From Pipra filicauda (taxonomy: Eukaryota > Chordata > Aves > Passeriformes > Pipridae): DNA of 64,000 nucleotides. The stretch covers positions 159,953 to 223,952 of the forward strand of contig NW_024104764.1 of the NCBI RefSeq assembly GCF_003945595.2. Reading direction: 5' to 3'. Positions 35,399-45,235 of the stretch are shown here, piece after piece (within the stretch, counting starts at the first letter, position 1; every line of letters begins with the position of its first letter). Made by a program: the position numbers and the translations under genes. The notes below the pieces were generated by a model. The model did no database searches, was not told the DNA's origin, and worked only from the letters and a program-made list of their open reading frames with translations.

Positions 35399-36312
35399 TT
35401 TTTTGATTTTACATTGGACATCCATAGCTGGCTGCCCAAGGCCTTTTTACAGAAAACCATCTTTCATTCCCACCTCCAGGGGCAGGTGTGAGGTGGCCCA
35501 CAATGACCAAGATACGTGAAGTTTGCAGCTAAATCATTGAAGTTCATGACAAAGATCCCACAGATCCTCTCCAGCAGGTTTGTGGGCACTCAGCCCTTTC
35601 AGGCTCTGTTTAGTCATCATAAGGCATAAAGAATTCGAACACGAAGTGTTGTTTTCTTCCTTTTCTGGGCATATCTGAGAGGGAGCTTGCCAGAGCAAGT
35701 GCTGAGCCTGCTCACATTTCTGGGGCAAAGTGCTGAGATTGCACAGGGTCATAACAGAAACTGGGGTCTTCCACCTCCATCCCTCCAGCTCAAGGCCAGA
35801 GATACTGGGATGGGATGGGAAGGTGGGGGAGGGCATATCCATCCTCAGATTCTGTTCTTTATAGCAAATAGGTGAATTTTAACTAGGGATACATTCTCAA
35901 AAGCACTGGAATGTCTCGAGGCAAAGTCTTGTGGTAGACAGTGGTAATAAAGGAGAACAGAACGGGGGCGGGGAGAAAACTTGGAGCACGATCTTACACT
36001 CCTGTTAGCAGCCAGTGCCCGTGAGCAGATACTGGGCAGATATGTGGTGCTGGGGTAGAGACATTCCAGAGTGATTTCTGAGTCAGCTGAGCTCCTCCCA
36101 TCATCACTTCACTCATCAAAATAAGTATTTATAGCACAGGTAGGAGCAGGGAGAGAAATCAAAGAGGAGCTTCCCAGAAAGACGCATAAATCACTCCAAG
36201 AGTTCAGCTCTGGGGCTCTGCATTTTTTGCTTTAATGAGAATGAATAAAAGCTCTGGTGTTATTACTAATATTTCTTAATATTATTTCACCGGTCTGCTT
36301 TTTGAATTACAG

Positions 36313-36905
36313 TCATCTTTGAGCAAAGTGGTATTTCCACAGAGTTCTCCCAGCTTTCAGAGCTGCAGACTGCTGAGGACATGCTGTCTTACACCAGAGA
36401 AAACATTTTCTCCAGCACAGATCTGCTGAAAACCAGTTCAGAAGGTCTGCCCAGGCCGGTGTTTGCTGCCCGAACTGTCGGGAGACCTCCAGGCCTTCCA
36501 ACCAAGCGAAGCAGGAGAGCCAGGAAGGTGCTGTACCCAGCCCACGTGAGAAAATATTTGCCACGCCAAGAGAAAGACCCAGTCAAGCGGTGGTTGCTCC
36601 TCTGTGCTGGCATAATCCTCATGCAGGTCTTGACTGAGGATCCTGAGCAAGAGGGACTGGCTGGGGGGAAGAGCCTCGGGGAGCAGCCGCTCTGTGCTCC
36701 AGCATCCCCGGTGTCTGCAGGGCTCGGGGCTGCAGGGAACCGCTCCAGAGAACACGGAGCTCCTTCTGCAACCGTGTTCTCATCAGCCTACGGGCACCAG
36801 CCTCTCAGGCACAGCACAGCTGATGTGCCACAACAAGCCCAGAGCCATCCACAGACCTTCTGCAGGCAGTGCTGGAGCAGGTTCTCCCGTGCAGAGCACT
36901 GAACT
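36313..36905 (+). pseudogene. Truncated TOR4A-like exon (basic region and TM only)
   Basis: After a good acceptor (CTGCTTTTTGAATTACAG at 36,312) the frame is open to a stop at about 36,903-36,905. The first ATG in frame is at 36,381 (173 codons). About residues 50-93 match TOR4A: KRSRRARKVLYP against TOR4A KKSRRKSRMVLYP, then KYLPRQEKDPVKRWLLL and a hydrophobic segment ending ILMQVL against FFQIL. Immediately after this TM match the similarity stops, and no Walker A or B, sensor or C-terminal Cys motif follows in any frame nearby. It is either a truncated tandem duplicate still open by chance or selection, or a new short membrane protein. The open frame and the intact acceptor argue against simple decay; the missing ATPase domain argues against torsin activity. 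The pseudogene label is therefore provisional. Confidence 0.72.
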
Positions 36906-37904
36906 GGAGTGAGAATCTGTCCTGCTCTGCGCTTGGACATCAGCTGTGGGAGCATCACTGGCAGCAGGGGTGAACTCCTGCACCCCTCCAAGGGGACACC
37001 AGGACTCTGGATGGTGGCACGAGGCCAGCAGAGGCCAGAAGAGGCACTGATGAAAGCCCAGGGCTGCAGCAAGAGCTGGGCAGTTTTTACCGTTGATTCA
37101 TTTGTGACTGACGAGAGACTGTGGTTTCCAAGAGCTGTAACAAAAGGCTGCAGGAATTAGAATCACCCTCCCTGTGCTGTGCTAACGTATCCATCACTGT
37201 TACATGACTGTTTTCATTGCCTGCATTTGCATGTTGTAATTTAGTGTCAGTTCTCAGAAATTAGAGGAAAGTGGCTCAGCTCTCGAAGCGCTGAGAGTGC
37301 AGAGCTCCTGTGTGCTGTTCTCCCTCAGTAACCCTGTAAGAATAAACTGCTGACATCAGACTTCCACAGCGTGTTGTCAAACTTAGATTGTAAAATTAAG
37401 GTTTGCTGACCATCCTGGGGAAATAAAACTGTCCAACAAGCATGGATAGTGGGGTGAGAGACATGGCATGACCCGAGCACGCTGGTGCTGAGCACTGGGA
37501 GAGGGTTCGTGGCCCTGGGACAGATGCCATGGCTCTGGCTGGGGACATGGCACAGTATGAACCCAGCACTGGGATAAGACACTGGGAAAATGCTGGGAGA
37601 CCCCTACAAGAAACCATAGGATATGCTGGGAAAGAGGGTTGATCAAGGGGTGGCTGAGCTAGAGATGACCAGTGGTCCCTTCTCACCAACACTGGCACCA
37701 TTTCTGTGTTGATCAGGGGGGTTACTGGAAGTCCAGCAGTGCTTTGTGGTTCTGGGCATGAAACATGGGATTGGCCCCGGCTCCAGGGCAGTTTGGGTGT
37801 AGGTTTTTTGCTGTCTGGGGGCTGCACAGCAAGGGGCAGCTCAGAGCAGGGCAGCTGCCTCCCAGACATGAGCTGCATGAGTCAGGAATAAAGAAATCTG
37901 GCTC

Positions 37905-38195
37905 AGGACCTGCTTCTGCTCCTTGGGGCTTATTGCAAAGAGCCACTCATGGCTCCTTGCAGGAAATGCAGAGTCCAGGATTTTCAGTGGATGACATTTT
38001 GAGCTTATTGAATTTCCTGGGCTGTTTTATCAGCCAGCCCCTGAGGCTGGGATTCAGCTGCCCTAATTTAGGCATCCTGAGGAAAGTCTGAGTAGGTCTT
38101 CCTGGGATTTTCCCAGCCCAGTCCCCTGGGAGCCTGCCTGGTGAAAGGCACCTGAAAACTCTTCTCCAAGTCATGCCCATGCTCTGGACTCACTC
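37905..38195. repeat. Diverged duplicated block, copy 2
   Basis: Counterpart of 31,830-32,170 in the same orientation. Collinear matches include AGAGCCACTC, TGCAGGA, TCAGTGGATG-type sequence, and the longest block GAGGCTGGGATTCAGCTGCC. It lies 1.6 kb downstream of the TOR4A-like exon, while copy 1 lies 7.5 kb downstream of TOR4A, so the order is the same in both. Confidence 0.75.
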
Positions 38196-38734
38196 ATCTC
38201 ATGTGTCAGGGCTCCTCCTCACGAAAGTCAGTCCCAAAAAGCCACAGTATGCCTGTGCAGCCCCAGTTTTGCCCTCCAGGTCTGCAGTCCAACCATCCAT
38301 TCTGCAGAACAACTTTAAACTTTTGCTGGGTTGCTCAGGGCTTTGTCCAGCCCAACCTTCAAAATCTCCAAGCATGAAGATTTCCCCACCTCCTTGGCCA
38401 ACCTCTGGCACTTACCTGGGATTTAATTCTGATCTTTTCCATGCCACATGAGGCCAGACAGCTGGGGAGCCTCACATAGCTGTTCACTGAGTGTCCCAGA
38501 AAGCAGGTCTTTTCATGGGAACAGCAGTTATTTCCTCAGGCCCTGACAAGAGCAGAACTCAGATGTTTCGTAATGACCCCAAACAGCCTCGTGTGACCCA
38601 GGGGATGGAAGGAAGCTGGATGGCACATGCAGTGATTGCAGAAGAGGTGTGGAAAAACAAGTGCAGCACTGCAAGCCAAGGCAGAGAACAGGGAGCTGCT
38701 GCAGCCCACAGTGAACACAGAGACCTGTTTACAT

Positions 38735-38760
38735 AAAAAAAAAAAAAAAAAGAAAAAAAA
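38735..38760 (+). repeat. Poly(A) tract
   Basis: Seventeen A, one G, then eight A. CR1 elements do not leave poly(A) tails, so this may be a simple repeat or the tail of an old retrocopy. No parent gene was recognised upstream of it. Confidence 0.8.
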
Positions 38761-40452
38761 GGAGCTGAATCACTAACAGAATTTAGCTACTTAATTTCTA
38801 CTGAGGGAGAAAAAAAAGGAGCAATCTGTCCATGTGCAGCCAAGGAACTGTTTGGAGTAAGGAGCAGCTGGGACACCACTTTGAGTGGTGATGCAGGATG
38901 AGCCCTTCAGAGGGGCTCCCTTGTGTAAGTGGGGGAGGACACACAAAACCAAGGAATAACTCGATGTGGAGTTTTGTAAAATTCAGGAATTATCAGTATT
39001 ATATTTTAACGATGGTGCTGGCGTTGACATCTTTCAGAGCTGATTGGGGAAGCAAGGTCTTCCCCCAAGCCCAGCACACCCAAAGGCATCACGAGAGGGC
39101 AGCAGAGACAGGGGCCTGCAGTGTTCCAGACACCCAAATAGGAAACCACCATGGCACAGGTACAAGAAACTGCTGAGGATGCTGCCAGTGCCTTGCAGGA
39201 GCTGACAGGGTGGGAAAACAGGCTCTGTCAAAATAAACGGGCACGCTGGGGCATAACCCAGCAAAATAGATACAGATCCCTTAAATATAACCCCCCATCA
39301 CTGAGGTTTATAGGAGAGAGGTTTTATTGTTCGTGCAGTGCAGGATGGCGAGCTGAGGGAATGCAGAGGTTGCCACCACCAACTGACAGCTGAATGCAAC
39401 CTCCGAAAATCCATTTCAGACCTCGTACTTTGGATGAGCTTGATAAAAAACGGACCTTTACAGTCAGTTTGTGGCATGAAGTCTGGTGGTTCCCATCATG
39501 TTCACCCCCCCATTCCTCTCTGACATGTCCCTGTTCACTGCAACTCTTGCTTTTGGCACGATGCAGCACAGGCAGGACAGCTCAGGTGAGGGCAGGGGTG
39601 AAGGACACTGCTGGCGTGAGCCCACCCTGGCCCAGCCCTGTCGTAGCTACTCCCAGGCCTGTGCATTGCCAAGGCCATTCAGAGATTTGTGTACCAGCTC
39701 CAGCTGGGCTCCCAGAGGCTGAGGAGGGCTTTGGGAGCCCTGGAATGCCCTGGAAGGACAATGCTACACCTCAAAGTCGGCAGAGCAGCGTATCCAAACA
39801 GGTTCTGCAGTGGGGACATGCCAGGACCCAGCCCTGGGCTTGTACTTCCAGCCTGGTGCAGGGTTTGTGGCTCCTCCTGGTAAGTGCCTTCTCTGTGGGG
39901 GGGAGCCCTTTGCACCCCAGCTCTACTGCCCCAGAGACCTTCACTCCCACCTGCAGTCCTTGGACCAGAGCCTGTCTCACTCCTTCCTCTCCCAGAGCTC
40001 CCACTTCCCTCTTCTGCATTCCAGAGTCTTCCTGATCCATGCTACAGCCCCAGTCCCTTCTCTCCTCATACCACCCCTCCCTCCAACCTCTTTCCTTACC
40101 CAAGTCTCCTCAGGCCATCTCAGCCCCCCCATCCTACTGCCCCAGAGTCCCCCAGTCCTGCCACTGGGCACAGAGACCTTTGCTCCAGCTCCCATCCCTG
40201 CTGGTAAAACCTCTTGGCCTCTAAGCAAACAGCATCCAGTTGTGTCCTGGGAGCAGGCCCTGGGACATTCCCACCATGTTCTCTGCCTGGAACTGTCCCT
40301 GGGGAGCGTGAGGGATGCAATACCCCGAACCCTGGCCAGGGACCATTCTGGCAGTTTGTCATTACACATGATCACATTCCTGTACCCAGCAGTGTCCCTG
40401 GGAGTGGCTGAATTTAGTACTATAGATGTGTCCTGTGGCACAGTGGGAGATC

Positions 40453-40686
40453 CAAATATCCGCTTAGACTGGATATTAGGAAAAATTTCTTCTCTGAAAG
40501 GGTGGTCAGGCACAAGCTGCCCAAGGCAGTGGTGGAATCACCATCCCTGGAGGGACTTAAATTAGTCTTTTGTAGGGGTGGCACCCGGGGACATGGTTTA
40601 GTGGTGGCCATGGTGGTGCTGAGTTAACAGTTGGACTCGATGGTCTTAGAGGACTTTTCTAACCTTACTGATTCTGTGATTCTACG
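40453..40686 (+). mobile_element. CR1 3' region, plus orientation
   Basis: Reads GACTGGATATTAGGAAAAAT, GGGTGGTCAGGCACAAGCTG, CCATCCCTGGAGGGACTTAA, GTTGGACTCGATGGTCTTAG and the terminal TGATTCTGTGATTCTAC. Confidence 0.93.
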
Positions 40687-41929
40687 CAGCACTCCAAAGA
40701 TGCTCCTAAAGGGGTACCTCTCACCATATGTCCCTGATCCTACAACATGAACACTTGGCTGTCCCCGTGCCCATCCAGAACGCCTATGGAGCCGCTCTGT
40801 ACTTTTTCCCAGGGAGCTGTAAGAAGACTGTTCATACCCTCACTAGCAGAGAAAGCTCTGTGGCAGCGTTTTGACTCTCCACCAAACGTAGGAGCCGGCA
40901 CCGCTTCCCCTCGCTGCGACACAAGGGCACCAGAGCTGCACCCTGCGGAGGCGTGCCATGGGAATTATAAACACAGCTGCTTCCACGAGGCGTGTTATTC
41001 ACCCTCTGGCTCGCTCTCAGTTGGACTGACGATGTCTTGGGAGCATAATGGAGAACATATTAAAATGTTTTCTCGTTTCGTTGCCTCACCTACGTGCTGC
41101 ACTACTCCATTGCACAACTGGTTGTCTGAAAAAGGGGAGCTTGAAAAGGCTGCTGTAAATAAGACTTAGAAAGAAGACAAAAGACAAGGAAATAGTAAGA
41201 AGTCAATAAATCAGTGAGCAATCTAGTGAAGACATAGCAGAGTCTGTACCTCCCCTTGCCTCGCAGCAACAGGGAGCCACTCAACAGACCTAAAAGCCAT
41301 GATATTGAAAACTGGTTTGTGTTCACTTACACAGCAAAAAAGGAGTTAAAATTCTTTATGGAAGAGAGAAAGTTTGATTATAAGGACCATGGGATTACCT
41401 GAACAGCATTTCTGCTTCCTGGAGCAAAGCAATGTCCTTCAGTGTTATTTGCTCTTAAACAGTATCTACAAAGAGCCCGTCTACTTTACACTCAGAGGGT
41501 GTGTAGCTCCATTTTCACCTGGTGTATTGAACACCTCCCCTGAGCCACCTTTTCCCGGTAACTGGTGTTTTCCTTCCTTTCCTTTGTCCTGCTTGGAAGA
41601 GTCTCCTGCTTGCCTTCGCTCTCTTTGGCTTGTTTGTGGCCACATGTCTGGACAGATCCAGGGAAGGGCCCAACTTTGTTGACACTGTCATAAAAAGTAC
41701 CTGAAACGATGTCATTTGTTAAGAAGAAGCATGTGTGGGAGAGGCTGTTTTAACAGAACCTCTGTGCGTCGTTGGAGGCCACCACTGGCACGTACCAGAT
41801 GGTGGCCAACAATGCTGAGTGTCATCATGGCTTTGGGAAGGTACAGGGGTGGTGGGAGGCAGTGGTGGGACCCTCAGGGGAACGCTGTGTCCTGGGGTGG
41901 GTGGCAGTGACTGGGCACCAAGGGGGACA

Positions 41930-42910
41930 CCATGGTGGCCCAGGAACATGGTGGCGACCTGAGGTACATGGGGAACAGGGTGACATGGCAGGGCCGTAAA
42001 GTACAGGAGATAACTGGGGAATGGGGCAGGGCCATGGAGGGGACATGGGGGACACAGCATGGCCCTGAGGCAGGTGGGATCACTGGGAACATGGAGGGGC
42101 TGTGAGGCACATGGGGGGCACAGCTCCTTAAGCAGCTCTGAGGCACACTGGGACATAAAATGATCAAGGCTGGAAGAGACCTTAAAGATCATCCAGTCCA
42201 ACCATCCACCCAGCACTACCACCATGACCCCTAGGGCACTAAACCACATCACCCGGCTCACATGGAGGGGCCGTGGGGCACACGGGGGACGTGGCTCAGC
42301 CCTGGGACACACGGGGACATGGAGGGACCCTGAGACACATGGGGACACAGCAGGGCCCTGAGACACATGGGGGGCATGGAGGGACCATGAAGCACATGAG
42401 GCCCATGGGTACACAGCCCTCATGCACATGGGGGACATGTTTCAGCCCTGGGGCACGTGGGGACATGGAGAGGTCGTGATGCACAGAGGGGACAAGGGTG
42501 CACAGCCCTGAGGCACCTGGGGGGTACAGGAACATGGCTCAGCCCTGAAGCGCCAGGAGGATACAGGAACGTGGCTCAGCCCTGAGCACAGAGGGTCGCA
42601 GCGGGGCCCTGAGGCACAGGGGGACGTGAATGCACAGCCCTGAAGTACACGGGGGGCACAGAGGGGCCGCGATGCACGGAGGGGACATGGATGCAGAGCC
42701 TTGAGGGCACACGGGGGGCACGGCTCAGCCCTGAGGCACACGGGGACACGGAGGGGCCGTGATGCATGGAGGGGACATGGATGCTCAGCCCTGAGGCACA
42801 CGGGGACACGGAGGGGTCCAGAGGCACAGGAGAACATGGATGCAGTGTCCCGAGGCACCAGGGGGACATAGGGACGCGGCTCATGCAGGGACGCGGCGGG
42901 GCCCTGCGGC
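41930..42910 (+). repeat. Degenerate VNTR of roughly 30-bp units
   Basis: A long run of related units of about 30 bp built on the themes GAGGCACACGGGGACACGGA and GGGGACATGGATGCTCAGCC, interrupted by a CR1 fragment at 42,155-42,240. Copies diverge by substitutions and small indels. Multiple frames stay open on the minus strand, giving long Pro/Cys/Ser-rich ORFs that are repeat artefacts. The array abuts the CpG island. Confidence 0.85.
42155..42240 (-). mobile_element. CR1 fragment inside the VNTR
   Basis: The plus strand reads AAAATGATCAAGGCTGGAAG, AGACCTTAAAGATCATCCAG and TCCAACCATCCACCCAGCAC, the complement of a CR1 terminus that splits the minisatellite. Confidence 0.85.
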
Positions 42911-42929
42911 ACACAGGGACGAGCACCCC

Positions 42930-43260
42930 TGAGGGCACCCAGCACAGGGCACGGGGCAGCCCCGGCCCCGCCGCGCTCCCGCCCGTGGCGCCGCGTTGCC
43001 ATCGCGACGCCTCCCTGCAGCCCAGCCCAGCCCAGCCCAGCCCAGCCCAGCCCAGCCCAGCCCAGCCCAGCCCAGCCCAGCCCAGCCCAGCCCAGCCCAG
43101 CCCAGCTCCGTTCCGTCCCGTCCCGTCCCGGCGCGGCCGCTTTAAGAGCGCGGCGCCCGCGGCCGCCCCCGCCCGCCCGCCCGCCGGAAGGGGCCGCGAG
43201 CCCGCGCCGCCGCTGCCGCCGCCTTCGCCTTCGCCCGGCCTCCTCAGGTACCGGCGGGGC
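42930..43260 (+). promoter_or_regulatory. CpG-island promoter with probable noncoding first exon
   Basis: Very high CpG density begins at about 42,950. Sequence typical of a TATA-less promoter and 5' UTR (GGCGGCCGCTTTAAGAGCG, then GCCGCCGCTGCCGCCGCC) leads to a strong donor, CCTCAG|GTACCG, with the last exonic base at about 43,245. There is no ATG-initiated coding sequence before the donor, so the exon appears to be 5' UTR. The gene it belongs to cannot be named from this window; its coding exons probably lie beyond 64 kb. Confidence 0.5.
43017..43106 (+). repeat. (CCCAG)n pentamer array
   Basis: About 17-18 perfect copies of CAGCC with no interruption, placed about 140 bp upstream of the putative first-exon donor. 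The Gly-Trp-Ala-Gly-Leu ORFs on the minus strand come from this repeat. Confidence 0.97.
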
Positions 43261-43437
43261 CGCCCCGCCCGCCCGGGGGGCGCTGCCCGGGCCCGCGGGG
43301 ACGGGACGGGGCGGGGGCGGTGTGGCCGGGGCGGTGTGGCCGCCGGGGGGGCGCTCGCTGGAGCCCCGCGGGTGTCGGGAACCCGCGCCCGGCGGGCTCC
43401 GGGGCTGCGTCCCCGCGGGGTGAGGGAGGCTCCGGGC

Positions 43438-43745
43438 GGGGGGTGCCGGCGGTTCGGGGGGTGCCGGCGGTTCGGGGGTGCCCGCGGTTTGGGGGGTGCC
43501 CGCGGTTCGGGGGGTGCCCGCGGTTCGGGGGGTGCCGGCGGTTCGGGGGGTGCCGGCGGTTCGGGGGGTGCCGGCGGGTCGGGGGGTGCCGCGGTTCGGG
43601 GGTTTCGGGGTGCCCGCGGTTCGCCGCGGGGGGGTGCCGCGGCGGTTCGGGGGGTGCCGGCGGTTCGGGGGGTGCCGGCGGTTCGGGGGGTGCCGGCGGT
43701 TCGGGGGGTGCCGGCGGTTCGGGGGTGCCGGCGGTTCGGGGCTCC
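43438..43745 (+). repeat. 18-bp G-rich minisatellite
   Basis: About 15-16 copies of GGTTCGGGGGGTGCCGGC with variants (CCCGC for CCGGC, one or two G deletions) in the putative first intron, 200 bp after the donor. Repeated runs of five or six G give it high G-quadruplex potential on the plus strand. Confidence 0.95.
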
Positions 43746-44983
43746 GCAGTGCCCGGCGGGACCCCGCGCTGTGCGGGGCAGGGACGAGCCGGCAGCCCCG
43801 TCGTGCGGTGCCCGGGGCTTTGTTCGGCCCCTCCGCCCGGGGTTCGGCTCTCCCGGCCCGGCGGGTCCCCCCGCCCCGCGCCCGCCCTTGTGCTTTGGGT
43901 GTTTTGGGTGTTTTTCTTTCCCTCTGCCCCAGCAGCGGCTGTCGGGGCTGTGCGAGCCGGGAGTGAACCCCTGCTGTGGTTTGTTCTGCTCGGGTCCCCA
44001 GACCCGGTTCTTCCTCCGAGCCGGACACCCGTGCTGGCTCGTTTGCCTGTTTGTCTTTTTTTTTTTTTTTTTTTTCCCCTTTATGAAAGAAAGAAATTCC
44101 CCTTGTGAGTTTTTTTTACTTAGCAGACCTCTATGGGAAAACTTTGCTTTTAAACTTTTACTGAAGGCTTTTCTGGTTGATGCCATTACTTGTTCAGTGG
44201 TGTGGTTCCCGTCCTCTCCGTGCTGGATGTGCTGGCTGGCTGTTCCTTTGGCTTGCTCTGCCTTCCAAGTGTGCTTTAATGGAGAGGTAGGATTGGGAAA
44301 AGATAAAATACGAGAACATGAGGCTATTTTGTGTCAGCTTCTCTAGTGGCATCATGTTAACGAAAGAGGAAAGAAAAGAAAAAGTGATCAAATGGAGTTC
44401 AGGGCGCTTTGCTTTGTTGGAGACAGAAGGGGAAAACTATTATGAGGGAGTGACTGAGATTTTGTTTCACTTTATTTCTCTTCTTTTGAAGCTGAAAGAT
44501 AAACCAGCGTTTTGAAACGCTTTGGTTTAAAATGCCGAGCTCCTCATTTTCTCTTCAGCTGACTCCATTATAAAAAAAAAAAAAAAGTAGCAGCATTTCT
44601 GCAGTTGTGGAGCCAGCAGCAGTGGTGTGTGTGGGCAGAGAGGCCTTGCTGCTCTTCCATCAGCCGTTCCTGCCTCGTCTCTGTGGACTATAAAATTAGA
44701 AAGGCTCCGATGTCCGTTCACTCTGATGGCTGGGTAATGTGGGCTGTGGAAATCAGGAGCTCTCTCTGAATTAGCTGCTGTGCCGCTCGTGGCTTGCTCA
44801 GCCTGTGGGTTGTGGCCTCTGGTGTATAATTGAGGAAAGTAAATGTGCTTTAAGAAGCCTTAAATCTATTACCCAGGTGTGTGCTTGTCCCCTGGGCACG
44901 TGTTGGGGGTGGGAGCATTTCTGTGAGCAAATGATCTCTATCCTGCTGATGGTCATAGCCTGCAGTCTGAAACGTGCAGCAGC

Positions 44984-45235
44984 TTAGAATCACTGAATAG
45001 CATGGGTTGGAAGGGACCTTTAAAGCTCTTCTAGTCCAACACCCCTGCAGCAAGCAGGGACATCTTCAACTAGAGCAGGTTGTTCAGAGCCCTGTCCAGC
45101 CTGGCCTTGGACACTTCCAGGGATGGGGCAGCCACAGCTTCTCTGGGCAACCTGTGCCTCAGCACCTTCATTTCAAGAAACTGCTTCCTTATATCTAATC
45201 TAAGTTTAATTAATTAATCTTTTAGTTTAAAAGCT
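44984..45235 (-). mobile_element. CR1 3' region, minus orientation
   Basis: The plus strand reads AGAATCACTGAATAGCATGG, GTTGGAAGGGACCTTTAAAG, AGCAGGTTGTTCAGAGCCCT, GGCCTTGGACACTTCCAGGG and TTCTCTGGGCAACCTGTGCC, a long and well-preserved CR1 tail in reverse. Confidence 0.95.

Larger units (their letters stand above)
27250..36300. other. Intergenic region with local duplications
   Basis: No coding exon of a known family is visible. It contains three CR1 tails (28.2, 29.2 and 35.3 kb), both copies of a 94-bp near-identical repeat (29,003 and 30,978), and one member (31,830-32,170) of a diverged duplicated block. A strong TATAAATA motif at about 30,792 has no assignable transcript. Confidence 0.55.
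36910..41920. other. Intergenic region, no gene recognised
   Basis: It holds the second member of a diverged duplication (37.9 kb), an A-rich tract (38.7 kb) and a CR1 tail (40.5 kb). Short ORFs, including one of 80 codons with a good Kozak context at 39,151, show no recognisable family. Confidence 0.5.

Noticed and set aside
39151..39393. 80-codon ORF with good Kozak context (ACCATGG)
   Set aside because: No family, no conserved motif, no splice or promoter context; ORFs of this length are expected by chance.
42442..44346. Several frames of over 500 codons on both strands
   Set aside because: They are products of the 30-bp VNTR, CCCAG array and 18-bp minisatellite, giving repeated Gly-Trp-Ala or Pro-Pro-Asn-Arg strings, not genes.
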